Of a stretch of DNA of 64,000 nucleotides, positions 50,310 through 59,906 are shown in pieces (positions within the stretch are counted from its first letter, which is position 1; each line of letters begins with the position of its first letter). The notes beneath the pieces were generated by a model. It saw only the letters and a list, made by a program, of their open reading frames with translations. It was not told the DNA's origin and did no database searches. The stretch is from NCBI GenBank assembly GCA_902476355.1, contig CABSCS010000002.1:1-64000 (forward strand). The letters run 5' to 3'. The position numbers were made by a program, and so were the translations under genes. The stretch is from UMGS2069 sp900557585. GTDB lineage: Bacteria > Bacillota > Clostridia > Christensenellales > UBA1242.

Positions 50310-51653
50310 ATGAAACTTGACTATAATGCACTGAACCCATATGTTTTCAAGGGCGACAAAGTGATTGTTGCTTGCAGTGGAGGGGCAGACTCTATGTGTC
50401 TTTTGTCTCTTTTAATGCAAAAGCAAAAAGAAACCGATTTTGAACTTGTTGTGCTTCATGTGAACCATAACATTCGCGACAAAGAGGCAGACCGTGACGA
50501 ACAGTTTGTTCGTGAGTTTTGTGAAAAAAACAATTTGAAATTTACTTGCACAGCGGTGAAAGCGCTTGAATATGCAAAAAAATATGCTAAAAGTGTTGAG
50601 CAAAGTGCAAGAGAACTTCGCTATGAAGAGTTCAGAAAAACTCTTGAAAAAGAAAAAGCCAACAAAATTGCTGTGGCTCACCATAAAGATGACCAAGCCG
50701 AAACCATTTTGATGCATATTTTCAGGGGCAGTTCAATCAAGGGCGCAAGCGGAATGGCAAGCGTTTCGGGAAACATTATTCGTCCTCTTTTGGACTTTTC
50801 AAGAAAAGATATTGAAGAATATAACAAACAAAACAAGGTTCCAAGCGTTGAAGATTCAACAAACAGCGATGTGAACTATCGCAGAAATTTTCTTCGACAC
50901 CAAGTTTTGCCCGAGGTTGAAAAAATCTATCCGGGTGCAGTGAACGCTCTTTGCGAGTTTGCAAAGCGTTGCAAAATTGATGATGATTTCATTGAAAGTC
51001 AGGTTCCAGTTGCCCTTTTGAAAGCGGGTAAAACCGAGGTCAAAATCATGCAAGAAGCAGACGAAAAACCTGTTGCTGTAAAAATTAGACTTATCAAAAA
51101 AGCGTTTGAAAAAATTGGTGTTTTTGCAGACATCGAACAAAAACATTTGCGGGCGGTTTTGGAACTTTTCAAAATGAAAAGTGGTGCAAGTGTGTCGCTT
51201 CCTTGCTCGCTTTATGGCGTTAAGGTTTATGACGGCGTTGTGATTTCTAAAAAGAAGATAAAAGAAAAACAAACCGAAAAACCATTTGTGCTTGGAGAGG
51301 TTGATTTTAAAGGTTTTGGACAAATTTATGCCATTAACATAACCGACAAACAAGACCCAGAGTTTGGCGATGGCAACCATTATCTTGACCTTGCAAAAAT
51401 TCCATTTTCTGCGGTTTGGCGAACAAGAAAAGATGGCGACCTTTTCACAAAGTTTGGAAGCGGAACAAAGAAACTTAACGACTATTTCACCGACAAAAAA
51501 GTTGAAAGAGCACTTCGTGACCAAATTCCTGTTCTTGCAGTTGGAAACAAGATTTTGGCAGTTGCGGGAATGGACATTTCAGAAAATGTGAAAATTACTT
51601 CTAAAACCGAGCAAATCATAAAAATTATTTATGCTAAACGGACACTTGCTTGA
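50310..51653 (+). CDS. tilS: tRNA(Ile)-lysidine synthetase
   Basis: A 447-residue essential enzyme that converts cytidine 34 of tRNA-Ile(CAU) to lysidine using ATP and lysine. The N-type PP-loop is VIVACSGGADSMCLL (SGGxDS, residues about 22-36). HVNHNIRDKEADRDE, VAHHKDDQAETILMHIFRGSSIKG and RPLLDFSRKDIEEY follow. The C-terminal TilS_C domain ends at FTKFGSGTKKLNDYFTDKKV. ATG 50310 has AAGGAAG upstream. The longer frame would begin inside spoIIE. The stop lies within a TTGACA box of the next promoter. Confidence 0.95.
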   Translation: MKLDYNALNPYVFKGDKVIVACSGGADSMCLLSLLMQKQKETDFELVVLHVNHNIRDKEADRDEQFVREFCEKNNLKFTCTAVKALEYAKKYAKSVEQSARELRYEEFRKTLEKEKANKIAVAHHKDDQAETILMHIFRGSSIKGASGMASVSGNIIRPLLDFSRKDIEEYNKQNKVPSVEDSTNSDVNYRRNFLRHQVLPEVEKIYPGAVNALCEFAKRCKIDDDFIESQVPVALLKAGKTEVKIMQEADEKPVAVKIRLIKKAFEKIGVFADIEQKHLRAVLELFKMKSGASVSLPCSLYGVKVYDGVVISKKKIKEKQTEKPFVLGEVDFKGFGQIYAINITDKQDPEFGDGNHYLDLAKIPFSAVWRTRKDGDLFTKFGSGTKKLNDYFTDKKVERALRDQIPVLAVGNKILAVAGMDISENVKITSKTEQIIKIIYAKRTLA

Positions 51654-51678
51654 CAAAGCAAGAAACTAAATGTAAACT
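51650..51678 (+). promoter_or_regulatory. Promoter of the small membrane protein operon
   Basis: TTGACA (51650-51655), 17-base spacer, TAAACT (51673-51678). The -35 box is embedded in the palindrome CTTGCTT/AAGCAAG, a possible operator. A TATAAT also sits just after. Confidence 0.55.
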
Positions 51679-51706
51679 TATAATATAAAATGTGGAGGAA
51701 AGGGGA

Positions 51707-51817
51707 ATGTTCAAAAAAAGATTCAGCATTTTGAAAATTTTAATTTGCATTGTGATTGCTGGAATTTGTTTATTCCTTCTTCTTCGTGGGCAAATTAACT
51801 ATAACATTGTGAACTAG
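51707..51817 (+). CDS. Small single-pass membrane protein (36 residues)
   Basis: ATG 51707 is preceded by a very strong GGAGGAAAGGGG ribosome site. The product begins MFKKRFSILKILICIVIAG, has one transmembrane helix (about residues 8-26) and ends RGQINYNIVN. The next gene starts 6 bases after its stop and has no ribosome site of its own, so this reading frame probably drives coupled translation. Family not recognised. It could be a leader or a bona fide small membrane protein. Confidence 0.6.
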   Translation: MFKKRFSILKILICIVIAGICLFLLLRGQINYNIVN

Positions 51818-51823
51818 GCGAAC

Positions 51824-52738
51824 ATGAAAAAACATAGAAAATCTGGATTTTTTTTAAAACTTACAATTGTTCTTGCAATTTTGGTTGCAATTTGTTGTGG
51901 TGCATATTTTGCAATTGACAAACTTGTTGTTCCAAAATATTTTTCGCAATATGGAATCCACGACCTTGGCGAACTTGTTGGAATGATGCAAACACTTTAT
52001 AAAAGCCCAAAAGAAAGTGAAATCATTACAAATGGATACACCAAAGCAGACGAAACTTCTGCAAACAAAAAACTTGTTGGAGCAGGCTTTCCAAAAGAAG
52101 ACGGAACTGGCAAAATTGACTATGTTTCAGTTTCAAAAGGCGAGGCAAGTTTGAATGCTGGTGTCTATCATTTTACAGACAAGGAACTTGCTTGTGTTTT
52201 AAACGACATTTTGGCAAGTGGGGTTGTTCAAAGCAACCTTCAAAACCTGAACCATCTTGGCGACATTAAAATTACGGTTCTTGAATTTATTGTGAACCCT
52301 AAACAAGTTCAAGAGGGTGGAAGTTTCACCTATTCAACCAACAGTGCAGACATTTCTTGCACCTTTAAAATTGATACATCATTGGTTCGTGAACAAATGG
52401 CAAAAGCAATGGACACTCCAATTTTCCTTTTGAACATGATTATTCCAAAAACTCTTTATATCACTGTTGACTATTCAATTTCGCTTGGCGAAGACGGCAA
52501 CTGGAAAATTGAACCACAAGACATGGCGATAAACGGAAGAACTGCAAAACAAAGTGAAATTTTGATTGACCTTATGATAAGTTTCATTTTTCCACCAGAA
52601 GATGAAATGACACAAGAAAAAATGACCGAGGCAATTGGTGGAGTTCTTCTTTCAGGAATCGAGGTTCTTGGCGACCTTTCGTTTGAATATAACATTGACG
52701 CAACGGGAACAAACGGCGTTATCATTACAATGAACTAA
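51824..52738 (+). CDS. Membrane-anchored extracellular protein of unknown function
   Basis: A 304-residue protein. A basic N-terminus (MKKHRKSGFF) and one uncleaved-looking helix (residues 11-30) are followed by a 270-residue extracytoplasmic domain. That domain is rich in beta-strand patterns (FTYSTNSADISCTFKIDTS, LYITVDYSISLGEDGNWKIEPQDM). Near the end is a helical stretch EDEMTQEKMTEAIGGVL. The layout recalls lipid-transfer or SRPBCC/START-like sensor domains, but I cannot name a family. Translation is probably coupled to the 36-residue gene upstream. It is followed by a terminator shared with the P-type ATPase gene. Confidence 0.75.
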   Translation: MKKHRKSGFFLKLTIVLAILVAICCGAYFAIDKLVVPKYFSQYGIHDLGELVGMMQTLYKSPKESEIITNGYTKADETSANKKLVGAGFPKEDGTGKIDYVSVSKGEASLNAGVYHFTDKELACVLNDILASGVVQSNLQNLNHLGDIKITVLEFIVNPKQVQEGGSFTYSTNSADISCTFKIDTSLVREQMAKAMDTPIFLLNMIIPKTLYITVDYSISLGEDGNWKIEPQDMAINGRTAKQSEILIDLMISFIFPPEDEMTQEKMTEAIGGVLLSGIEVLGDLSFEYNIDATGTNGVIITMN

Positions 52739-52756
52739 CAAAGAAAAAAGCATTTT

Positions 52757-52788
52757 AAAAGAGAGTAAATTTTACTCTCTTTTTTTGT
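52757..52788. terminator. Bidirectional terminator
   Basis: AAAGAGAGTAAA/TTTACTCTCTTT stem with T run. It serves the membrane protein operon and the convergent ATPase gene. Confidence 0.9.
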
Positions 52789-55485
52789 TTAAATTGTGGT
52801 TTTGTTTGAAACTTTAATGTTTTGATTTTCTTGAACAAATGAATTTTCGCCGTGTTTTTTATAATATCCATTCACGAAAAACTTGCAAATTTCCACAAGT
52901 GGCACAATTGAAATGCTTGCTGAAATGACAATGAGCCATTGTTTTAATGAAAGAGCACAAATGCCGAATGCGGTTTGCAAAACAGGAACAAAAGCAACTG
53001 TCAAAATCAGTGCCAAAAGTCCAAGAAAACTAAGGTTAAACGAGCGGTTGTTGAAAATGTTGATTGAGAAAATGCTGTTTGTTGTTTTGCAGTTGATGCT
53101 GTGAATGATTTGCATCAGACAAATGATAATGAAAATCATTGTGCTTGCAACAATGTTGCCATAGGCGTGGAAAGCACAAACAAAAACAATCAAAACAATA
53201 AAGGTTTGCACAACCGATTGATAAAGAATGCTGGTTCCAATTTTTCCAGAAAACAAGTTTTCTTTGGTGTTTCGCGGTGGTTTTTCCATGATGTTTTTTT
53301 CGGGCTTTTCCATTCCAAGGGCAAATGCAGGAAAACTGTCGGTTACAAGGTTTATGAACAATATTTGCGACGGAAGCAGGAAAATTGCATTTCGAAGAAC
53401 AAGTGCCGAAATGAAAATTCCAAGAACCTCAACGGCGTTTGTTGAAAGCAAAAACAAAATGATTTTTTGAATGTTCGAATAGATTGTTCGCCCTTGCTTT
53501 ATGGCAAGAATAATTGTTGAATAGTCGTCGTCGGTAATCACAAGGTCGGAAACGCTTTTTGTAACATCGGTTCCGCTTTTTCCCATGCAAATTCCAATGT
53601 TTGCTTCTGCAATGCTTGGCGCATCGTTCACGCCGTCGCCGGTCATGGCAACAACCTTTCCTTGTTTTTTGAAAGCCTTTACAATTTTTGATTTGTGCTC
53701 GGGCGAAACGCGTGCAAACACACTGAAATTGTCAATGATTTTTGCAAGATTTTCAACCGAAATGTTGTCAAGTTGACTGCCAGTCATCACTTGATTTTTG
53801 TGCTTTGCAATTTTAAGTTCTTTTGCAATTGCAAATGCCGTGTCGGGGTGGTCGCCCGTTATCATCACAGGTTTTAGCCCTGATTTGAGGCATTGTTTGA
53901 TTGCTTGTTTTGCTTCGTCTTTTGGTGGGTCTACAATGCCAACAAGTCCAAGAAAAACAAAGTTGTCTTCGGTTTCAGAATCAATGTTGTCGGGCGAAAC
54001 CAATTTTTGAGCAACGCCCAAAACTCGCTCGGCATTTTCGGTTAGAACTTTCACTTGCGCCAAAATTTGCGATTCACGAAAAGGTGTGAGTGGTTCAATG
54101 TTTCCATTTACAAGAACGCTTTTGCAACGAGGAAGGATATAGTCCAGTGCACCTTTGCAAAACATTTCATATCCATGTTCAGTTTTGTTTATGGTGCTCA
54201 TAATTTTTCGGTTAGAGTCAAATGCAAATTCTTTTTTGCGTTCAAAATTTTGACGTTTTGAAATGAACAAAGGTGCATGCTTTAAAAGGTGAGAAAGCAT
54301 TGCTGTTTCGGTTGCGTCGCCAACAATGTTTTTGTCTTCTGAAACTGTTGCGTTGTTGCAAAGAGAAATTGCAAGATAAAGTTTTTCAAGGGCGGTGTTT
54401 GATTCATTGAAATTTTCAACAAGTTTTTGGTTTGTGAAAATGTGTTTAATTGTCATTTTGTTTTGAGTTAGAGTGCCAGTTTTGTCGGTGCAAATCACAT
54501 TGCAACAGCCAAGAGTTTCAACACTTGACAGAGTTTTTACAATTGCTTTTTGTTTTGCCAAGCGAACAACTCCAAGAGTCATTACAATTGTGATAACTGC
54601 GGGCAAACTTTCAGGAATGGCAGCAACGGCAAGTGCAACAGAAATCAGAAAGGCTTCAAGAAAACTTATGTTTTTGGAAAAGATGATTTCCACCAAAAAC
54701 ACAATCACAACAATTCCTAAAATTGCAAAAGTTAAAAGTTTTCCAATTTTGTCAATGTTTTTTTCAAGTGGAGTTTTTTCTTTCACCGATGAAGAAAGCA
54801 TTTTTGCAATTTTTCCCATTTCTGTGTTCTTTCCAACACTTGTGACAACCGCTTTCGCATTGCCATAGGTCACGCTGGTGCCCGAAAAAACCATGTTGGT
54901 TTGTTCTGCAAGCGGGGTGTTTGGTTTCAAAATTTTGTTTGCATCTTTTCGCGATGCATGGCTTTCGCCCGTAAGGGTGCTCTCGTCACATTTAAGATTG
55001 TTTGTTTCAATCAGCCTTGCGTCGGCAGAAACAAAGTCGCCAGCCTTTAAACAAAGAATGTCGCCAACAACAACTTCTTCGCAGGGGATTAACGAAACTT
55101 TTCCGTTTCGCAAAACTTTTGCTTTCGGTTCGGTCTTTTTTGCAAGAAGCGCAATCGAGTCTTCGGCTTTCTTTTCTTGAAGTGCACCAATAAGTGCGTT
55201 CACAAAAACAATAACAAAAATAAGCCCACCTTCGAACAGGTCGCCATATTCTTTTTTGCAAATTGCAACAACACTTGAAATGATTGCACTTATGATAAGA
55301 ACAATTATCATAAGGTTTTTAAACTGCAATAAAAAACGTTTTAAAAAACTGTCACTTTTCTTTTTTTCAAGTTTGTTCTCGCCATATTTTTCTTTGTTTT
55401 TTAAAACATGTTCGGGCGAAAGTCCGTTTAAAGATGATTTATATTTTTTTAAAACATCTGCAATTTGCTCGCTGTGGTTTGGCAT
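52789..55485 (-). CDS. P-type calcium-transporting ATPase (PMCA/SERCA type)
   Basis: An 898-residue P2-type ATPase with ten membrane helices. Order: cation-ATPase N-terminal domain (1-75), TM1-2, and an actuator domain with DESTLTGES. TM3-4 carry VALAVAAIPESLPAVIT, where calcium pumps usually have PEGLP. The phosphorylation site is ICTDKTGTLTQNKMT, the hinge is MTGDGVNDAPSIAEANIGI, and the C-terminal transport domain has NLVTDSFPAFALGMEKPE. It exports or sequesters Ca2+ (or Mn2+) at the expense of ATP. In Bacillus the related YloB serves spores. AAAGGAG precedes the start. It is monocistronic. Confidence 0.93.
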   Translation of the reverse strand: MPNHSEQIADVLKKYKSSLNGLSPEHVLKNKEKYGENKLEKKKSDSFLKRFLLQFKNLMIIVLIISAIISSVVAICKKEYGDLFEGGLIFVIVFVNALIGALQEKKAEDSIALLAKKTEPKAKVLRNGKVSLIPCEEVVVGDILCLKAGDFVSADARLIETNNLKCDESTLTGESHASRKDANKILKPNTPLAEQTNMVFSGTSVTYGNAKAVVTSVGKNTEMGKIAKMLSSSVKEKTPLEKNIDKIGKLLTFAILGIVVIVFLVEIIFSKNISFLEAFLISVALAVAAIPESLPAVITIVMTLGVVRLAKQKAIVKTLSSVETLGCCNVICTDKTGTLTQNKMTIKHIFTNQKLVENFNESNTALEKLYLAISLCNNATVSEDKNIVGDATETAMLSHLLKHAPLFISKRQNFERKKEFAFDSNRKIMSTINKTEHGYEMFCKGALDYILPRCKSVLVNGNIEPLTPFRESQILAQVKVLTENAERVLGVAQKLVSPDNIDSETEDNFVFLGLVGIVDPPKDEAKQAIKQCLKSGLKPVMITGDHPDTAFAIAKELKIAKHKNQVMTGSQLDNISVENLAKIIDNFSVFARVSPEHKSKIVKAFKKQGKVVAMTGDGVNDAPSIAEANIGICMGKSGTDVTKSVSDLVITDDDYSTIILAIKQGRTIYSNIQKIILFLLSTNAVEVLGIFISALVLRNAIFLLPSQILFINLVTDSFPAFALGMEKPEKNIMEKPPRNTKENLFSGKIGTSILYQSVVQTFIVLIVFVCAFHAYGNIVASTMIFIIICLMQIIHSINCKTTNSIFSINIFNNRSFNLSFLGLLALILTVAFVPVLQTAFGICALSLKQWLIVISASISIVPLVEICKFFVNGYYKKHGENSFVQENQNIKVSNKTTI

Positions 55486-55575
55486 GATGACTCCTTTTTA
55501 TAGTCAAATATATTATTTTTGGTTTGCTAATATGTGTTTTTTTTGCCTTTGGGGTGGAGTAAAATTTGCAAATGA

Positions 55576-55604
55576 TTGACTTTTGCACATATTTAGTATA
55601 TATT
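55576..55604 (+). promoter_or_regulatory. Promoter of lysS
   Basis: TTGACT (55576-55581), 17-base spacer, TATATT (55599-55604). The short leader leaves no room for a T-box. Confidence 0.8.
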
Positions 55605-55628
55605 GTTTGCATTATAAGGAGAAATGTT

Positions 55629-57194
55629 ATGTGGGCACTTGAAATTGCAGAAAAAATCATTAAAGAACGCCCAGATGAAGAGGTGTATACCGTTGCAGCC
55701 GGCGTGAGCCCATCTGGATTTGTTCATATTGGAAATTTTAGAGAGATTATCACACCATGCCTTGTGGCTCGTGCGCTTAAAAAACTTGGGAAAAAGGTTC
55801 GTTTCATTTTGTCTATCGACAACTTTGATCGTTTCAGAAAAGTTCCTGCTGGCGTTCCAGAAGAATATTCAAAATATATTGGAATGAGTTATGCAGACAT
55901 GCCAAGTCCTTTCACAGAAAACGAGTCATATGCTGAATATTTTCAAAACCGTTTTCTTGGCGAACTTCGCGAAATGGGAATTGATGTTGGAAATGAACTT
56001 GAAGTAATTTATCAAGAGAAAGAATATAGAAGCGGAAGATATAAAGACAAAATCCGTCTTGCTCTTGAAAAAAGAAAAGAAATTTTTGACATTATTGACA
56101 GTTTCAGAACCCAAGATGCAGAAGAGGGTGAAAGAGACGAGTTCTATCCAGCATCTGTGTTCTGTTCAAAATGTCATCATCAAGCAAAAATTGTGAATTA
56201 TGATGACAAAACTGGCGACATTACATATGAATGCGAATGTGGAAATAAAGAAGTTGTGAACATTGAAACCTGCCGTGACATTAAACTTCAATGGAAGGTT
56301 GACTGGCCAATGCGTTGGCAAGCCGAACATGTAACTTTTGAAACCGGCGGAATGGATCACTCTTCTCAAAACGGAAGCAAAGATGTTGCAACCCGTGTTG
56401 CAAAAGAAATTTTTGGATATCAAGCACCAGTATATGAGCCATACAGTTTCATTGGAATCAAGGGTGGCGGAGCAAAAATGAGTTCTTCAAAAGGAAATGT
56501 TTTGACACTTACAGACCTTTTGAAAGTTTATGATCGTCATCAAATTTTGTGGTTCTATGCAAAATATAAACCATCACAAAACTTTGCTCTTGCTTTTGAC
56601 AACGACGTTATTCGTTATTACAGCGAGTTTGACCGTTGGGTTAAAATGTATTTCGAGGGCAGAATTGATGAAGGCAACAAACAAATTCTTGATTTTACCG
56701 AAGTTACAGAAGACTATCTCAAATATCCAAACTTCTCATATCTTGCAACATTCTTGCCAATTGTAAACTTTAACACAGACATGCTTGCAACATTGATGCA
56801 AAAAGAAAACACAGACACAACAACTTCATACTATAAAGAGCGTCTTGAAAAAGCATGGCACTGGGTTGAAAACTATGGCAAAGAATATCAAGTGAACCTT
56901 CTTGAAGAAAAGAACCAAGAGTTCTATGATACTTTGTCTGATGAAGAAAAATCTTGGCTTGACAAAACTTTGGAAATCTTGGACAAAGAATATGATTCAA
57001 CCGATGCTCTTCAAACCGACCTTTATGCAGTTGTAAAATATATGACCGACGACCCTCAAATTTTGAAGAAAACTCAAAAAAGATATTTCGAGATTCTTTA
57101 TAATTTGCTTCTTGGAAAAGGTCAAGGCCCAAAACTTGGAATTTTCCTTATGGCTGTTGACAAGGCAAAACTTGTTTCACTTTTGAAATTTTAA
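55629..57194 (+). CDS. lysS: Lysyl-tRNA synthetase, class I
   Basis: A 521-residue class I LysRS (LysK type), which charges tRNA-Lys. Most bacteria use the unrelated class II enzyme. Class I occurs in archaea, spirochaetes and scattered bacteria including some Clostridia. Class I motifs: PSGFVHIGNFRE (HIGH-type HIGN, about residue 33) and AKMSSSKGN (KMSKS-type, about 283). A zinc-binding region CSKCHHQ...CECG lies near 180-205. The C-terminus is helical. ATG 55629 has AAGGAG upstream. An earlier out-of-frame ATG at 55624 is not used. It is followed by a strong terminator. No class II lysS is in the window. Confidence 0.96.
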   Translation: MWALEIAEKIIKERPDEEVYTVAAGVSPSGFVHIGNFREIITPCLVARALKKLGKKVRFILSIDNFDRFRKVPAGVPEEYSKYIGMSYADMPSPFTENESYAEYFQNRFLGELREMGIDVGNELEVIYQEKEYRSGRYKDKIRLALEKRKEIFDIIDSFRTQDAEEGERDEFYPASVFCSKCHHQAKIVNYDDKTGDITYECECGNKEVVNIETCRDIKLQWKVDWPMRWQAEHVTFETGGMDHSSQNGSKDVATRVAKEIFGYQAPVYEPYSFIGIKGGGAKMSSSKGNVLTLTDLLKVYDRHQILWFYAKYKPSQNFALAFDNDVIRYYSEFDRWVKMYFEGRIDEGNKQILDFTEVTEDYLKYPNFSYLATFLPIVNFNTDMLATLMQKENTDTTTSYYKERLEKAWHWVENYGKEYQVNLLEEKNQEFYDTLSDEEKSWLDKTLEILDKEYDSTDALQTDLYAVVKYMTDDPQILKKTQKRYFEILYNLLLGKGQGPKLGIFLMAVDKAKLVSLLKF

Positions 57195-57212
57195 AACAAA
57201 TGAAAAATAGAC

Positions 57213-57243
57213 AAAAGCACACTTTATTGTGTGCTTTTTTTCT
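57213..57243 (+). terminator. Terminator of lysS
   Basis: AAAAGCACAC/GTGTGCTTTT stem with TTTATT loop and T run. Confidence 0.9.
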
Positions 57244-57262
57244 TTCAAATTTATGTTTTTGT

Positions 57263-57291
57263 TTGGAAAAATGACTGCGGTTTGGTATAAT
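57263..57291 (+). promoter_or_regulatory. Promoter of tex
   Basis: TTGGAA (57263-57268), 17-base spacer, TATAAT (57286-57291). Confidence 0.75.
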
Positions 57292-57339
57292 TAAAGGGCT
57301 ATGAAAACTGGCAAAAATATTTTTTAAAAGGACAACACT

Positions 57340-59586
57340 ATGGAAATGTTTCAGGCTCTTTCAAAAGAGTTCAATATTAAAGAAGAATATTCAAAAAATC
57401 TTATTTCTCTTCTCGACGAAGGGAACACAATCCCTTTCATTGCACGATACAGAAAGGAAATGCATGGCAGTCTTGACGACCAAATCATTCGTGCTTTTGC
57501 CGACCGACTTGCATATCTTCGTAACTTTGAAGACCGCAAGAAAACCATTGTAAAATCTATTGACGAACAAGGCAAATTGACACCAGAAATCGTCAAAAAA
57601 CTTGACGAGGCAAAAACCCTCACCGAACTTGAAGACATTTATCGACCATATAAGCCAAAAAGAAAAACAAGAGCAACCGAAGCAATTGCAAAAGGACTTC
57701 AAGAACTTGCCGACATTATTTTGGCTCAAAAAGAAAATGGAAAAACACTTGAAGAACTTGCTCTTTCTTTTGTTTCAGAAGAAAAGGGCGTGAAAAATGT
57801 TGAAGAGGCCATTGCTGGTGCAAAAGACATTATTGCTGAAACCGTGAGTGATAGCAGTGACCTTAGAAAAGAACTTCGTGAGTTTATCAAGAAAACTGGC
57901 TTCATTTCATCAGTCATGAAAAAAGAAAAAGAAGCAAAGAAACCAAAAATTAAGGTTATTGACAACTCAAATAAATATGAAGACAAAGAAAATGAACAAA
58001 AAGTTTCATCGGCTGATACCTATGCTCTTTATGACGGCTTTAAACAAGAACTTTCAAAAGTTCCTTCACACCGCATTTTGGCAATCAACCGTGGTGAAAA
58101 TGAGGGATTTTTAAAGGTTGCGGTTGAATATAACGAAGAAAAATGTCTTGAAATTGTAGAGAAAAATTTCAAAATTAAAGACACAATTTTTGCAGAAACT
58201 TTGAAAGAAGCAGAGGAAGACGGATTTGAGCGTTTGATTGCTCCAAGCATTGAGCGTGAAATCAGAACCGATTTGACAGACATGGCAAATGAACAAGCAA
58301 TCCACAACTTTGAACTCAATCTTAAACCACTTTTAATGGAGGCTCCTTTAAAAGGCAAGCGTATTCTTGGTTTTGACCCTGGATATAGAATGGGTTGCAA
58401 ACTTGCAGTTATCGATGAAAACGGAACTGTTCTTGCAACAAGCGTTATCTATCCAACCGAACCTTTCAAAAAGATTGACGAAGCAAAAAGAATAATGACC
58501 GAACTCATTTCAAAATATAAGGTTGATGTCATTTCAATTGGAAACGGAACTGCAAGCAAAGAAAGCGAAATTTTTGTTGCAAACCTTATCAAAACTCTGT
58601 CAAGAAAGGTTGACTATGCAATTGTTTCAGAGGCGGGCGCATCGGTATATTCTGCAAGCAAACTTGGCGCAGAAGAATTTCCAGACTATAATGTAAACCT
58701 TCGAAGTGCAGTTTCAATTGCAAGAAGACTTCAAGACCCACTTGCAGAACTCATCAAAATTGATGTGAAAAGTATTGGTGTTGGACAATATCAACACGAC
58801 ATGCCACAAAAACGCCTCACCGAAGTTCTTGATGGCGTTGTTGAAGACTGCGTAAACGCGGTTGGTGCCGACATTAACACCGCAAGCCCAAGTCTTTTGA
58901 AACGCGTTTCAGGACTGAACGAAGGCATTGCGAAAAACATTGTTGCATATCGTGAAAAGAATGGTGCATTTGAAACAAGAAAAGACATTTTGAATGTTCC
59001 AAAACTTGGTGCAAAAGCATTTGAACAATGCGCAGGCTTTTTGAGAATTGTGAACGGAAAAGAAATTTTGGATAACACCGCCGTTCACCCAGAGTCATAT
59101 GAAAATGCAAGAAAACTTTTAAAGGTTTTTGGAATGAGTGAGGAAGATGTGAAAAATCAAAAAGTTTCTTCTCTTCCAGACATGATTGAAAAAGCGGGCG
59201 AAGACAAAGTCGCAAAAGAAATTGGAATTGGTGTTCCAACAATGATGGACATTGCATCTGAACTTGTGAAACCAGGTCGCGACATTCGTGACGAGGCCGA
59301 ACACATTGAACTTCGAAGCGATGTTCTTTCAATTGATGACTTGAAAGAGGGAATGGTTTTAAAAGGAACTGTTCGAAATGTTATCGACTTTGGCGCTTTT
59401 GTTGACATTGGTGTTCACCAAGACGGACTTGTTCACATTTCTGAAATTTGTGACAGATATATTAAACACCCAAGCGAAGAACTTACTGTTGGTCAAATTG
59501 TGAAAGTAAAAATCATTTCACTTGACAAGGCAAAAAAACGCATTGGACTTTCAATCAGAAAGGCAAACGAAACCGAAGAAGAATAA
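57340..59586 (+). CDS. tex: Transcription accessory protein Tex
   Basis: A 748-residue RNA-binding protein conserved in bacteria and related to eukaryotic Spt6. The N-terminal Tex helical domain is NTIPFIARYRKEMHGSLDD. A YqgF/RNase H-like domain has LGFDPGYRMGCKLAVID. The helix-hairpin-helix region includes ASPSLLKRVSGLNEGIAKNIVAYREKNG. The C-terminal S1 domain (about residues 669-740) is LKEGMVLKGTVRNVIDFGAFVDIGVHQDGLVHISEI. Length is normal. It acts in transcription or RNA turnover, with the exact role unsettled. AAAGGA precedes ATG 57340. Confidence 0.97.
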   Translation: MEMFQALSKEFNIKEEYSKNLISLLDEGNTIPFIARYRKEMHGSLDDQIIRAFADRLAYLRNFEDRKKTIVKSIDEQGKLTPEIVKKLDEAKTLTELEDIYRPYKPKRKTRATEAIAKGLQELADIILAQKENGKTLEELALSFVSEEKGVKNVEEAIAGAKDIIAETVSDSSDLRKELREFIKKTGFISSVMKKEKEAKKPKIKVIDNSNKYEDKENEQKVSSADTYALYDGFKQELSKVPSHRILAINRGENEGFLKVAVEYNEEKCLEIVEKNFKIKDTIFAETLKEAEEDGFERLIAPSIEREIRTDLTDMANEQAIHNFELNLKPLLMEAPLKGKRILGFDPGYRMGCKLAVIDENGTVLATSVIYPTEPFKKIDEAKRIMTELISKYKVDVISIGNGTASKESEIFVANLIKTLSRKVDYAIVSEAGASVYSASKLGAEEFPDYNVNLRSAVSIARRLQDPLAELIKIDVKSIGVGQYQHDMPQKRLTEVLDGVVEDCVNAVGADINTASPSLLKRVSGLNEGIAKNIVAYREKNGAFETRKDILNVPKLGAKAFEQCAGFLRIVNGKEILDNTAVHPESYENARKLLKVFGMSEEDVKNQKVSSLPDMIEKAGEDKVAKEIGIGVPTMMDIASELVKPGRDIRDEAEHIELRSDVLSIDDLKEGMVLKGTVRNVIDFGAFVDIGVHQDGLVHISEICDRYIKHPSEELTVGQIVKVKIISLDKAKKRIGLSIRKANETEEE

Positions 59587-59588
59587 AA

Positions 59589-59617
59589 CAAAACCCATGC
59601 AAACGCATGGGTTTTTT
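59589..59617 (+). terminator. Terminator of tex
   Basis: AAAACCCATGC/GCATGGGTTTT stem with AAC loop. Confidence 0.92.
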
Positions 59618-59694
59618 GATACACAAATTTTTTAAAACAAAAAGCGAAAAGGCTGTTTATGGTTGATTTCGAAGATTATTACGCTTCAAAATGA

Positions 59695-59832
59695 TGCTAT
59701 AAAAGATTTTATATTTGTATTGTTTTGTCTTTTTTGAATTTTACTTTTTAAAAGCGCATTGGCTTTATTTGTGAAGTTTTATTTTGCTTCGAGGCAGAAT
59801 AATGCATCAAGTTTGAGCATTTTTTAATTTTT
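59695..59832 (+). ncRNA. Second orphan promoter-terminator unit (small RNA candidate)
   Basis: An extended -10 TGCTATAAA (59695-59703) is followed by about 120 bases without a convincing ORF. They end in AATGC-A-TCAA/TTGA-GCATT and a T-rich tail (59802-59832). The predicted RNA runs from about 59710 to 59832. No -35 at optimal distance and no recognised family. Confidence 0.3.
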
Positions 59833-59906
59833 TGTATTCGATTTACAAATATGAAAAGATATGTTATCATAAAATTATAAAAACCCCTGTAATTTGGAGA
59901 GAAAAT

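Noticed and set aside
55605..55628. T-box leader for lysS
   Set aside because: Only about 20 bases lie between the predicted transcription start and the start codon, too short for a T-box.
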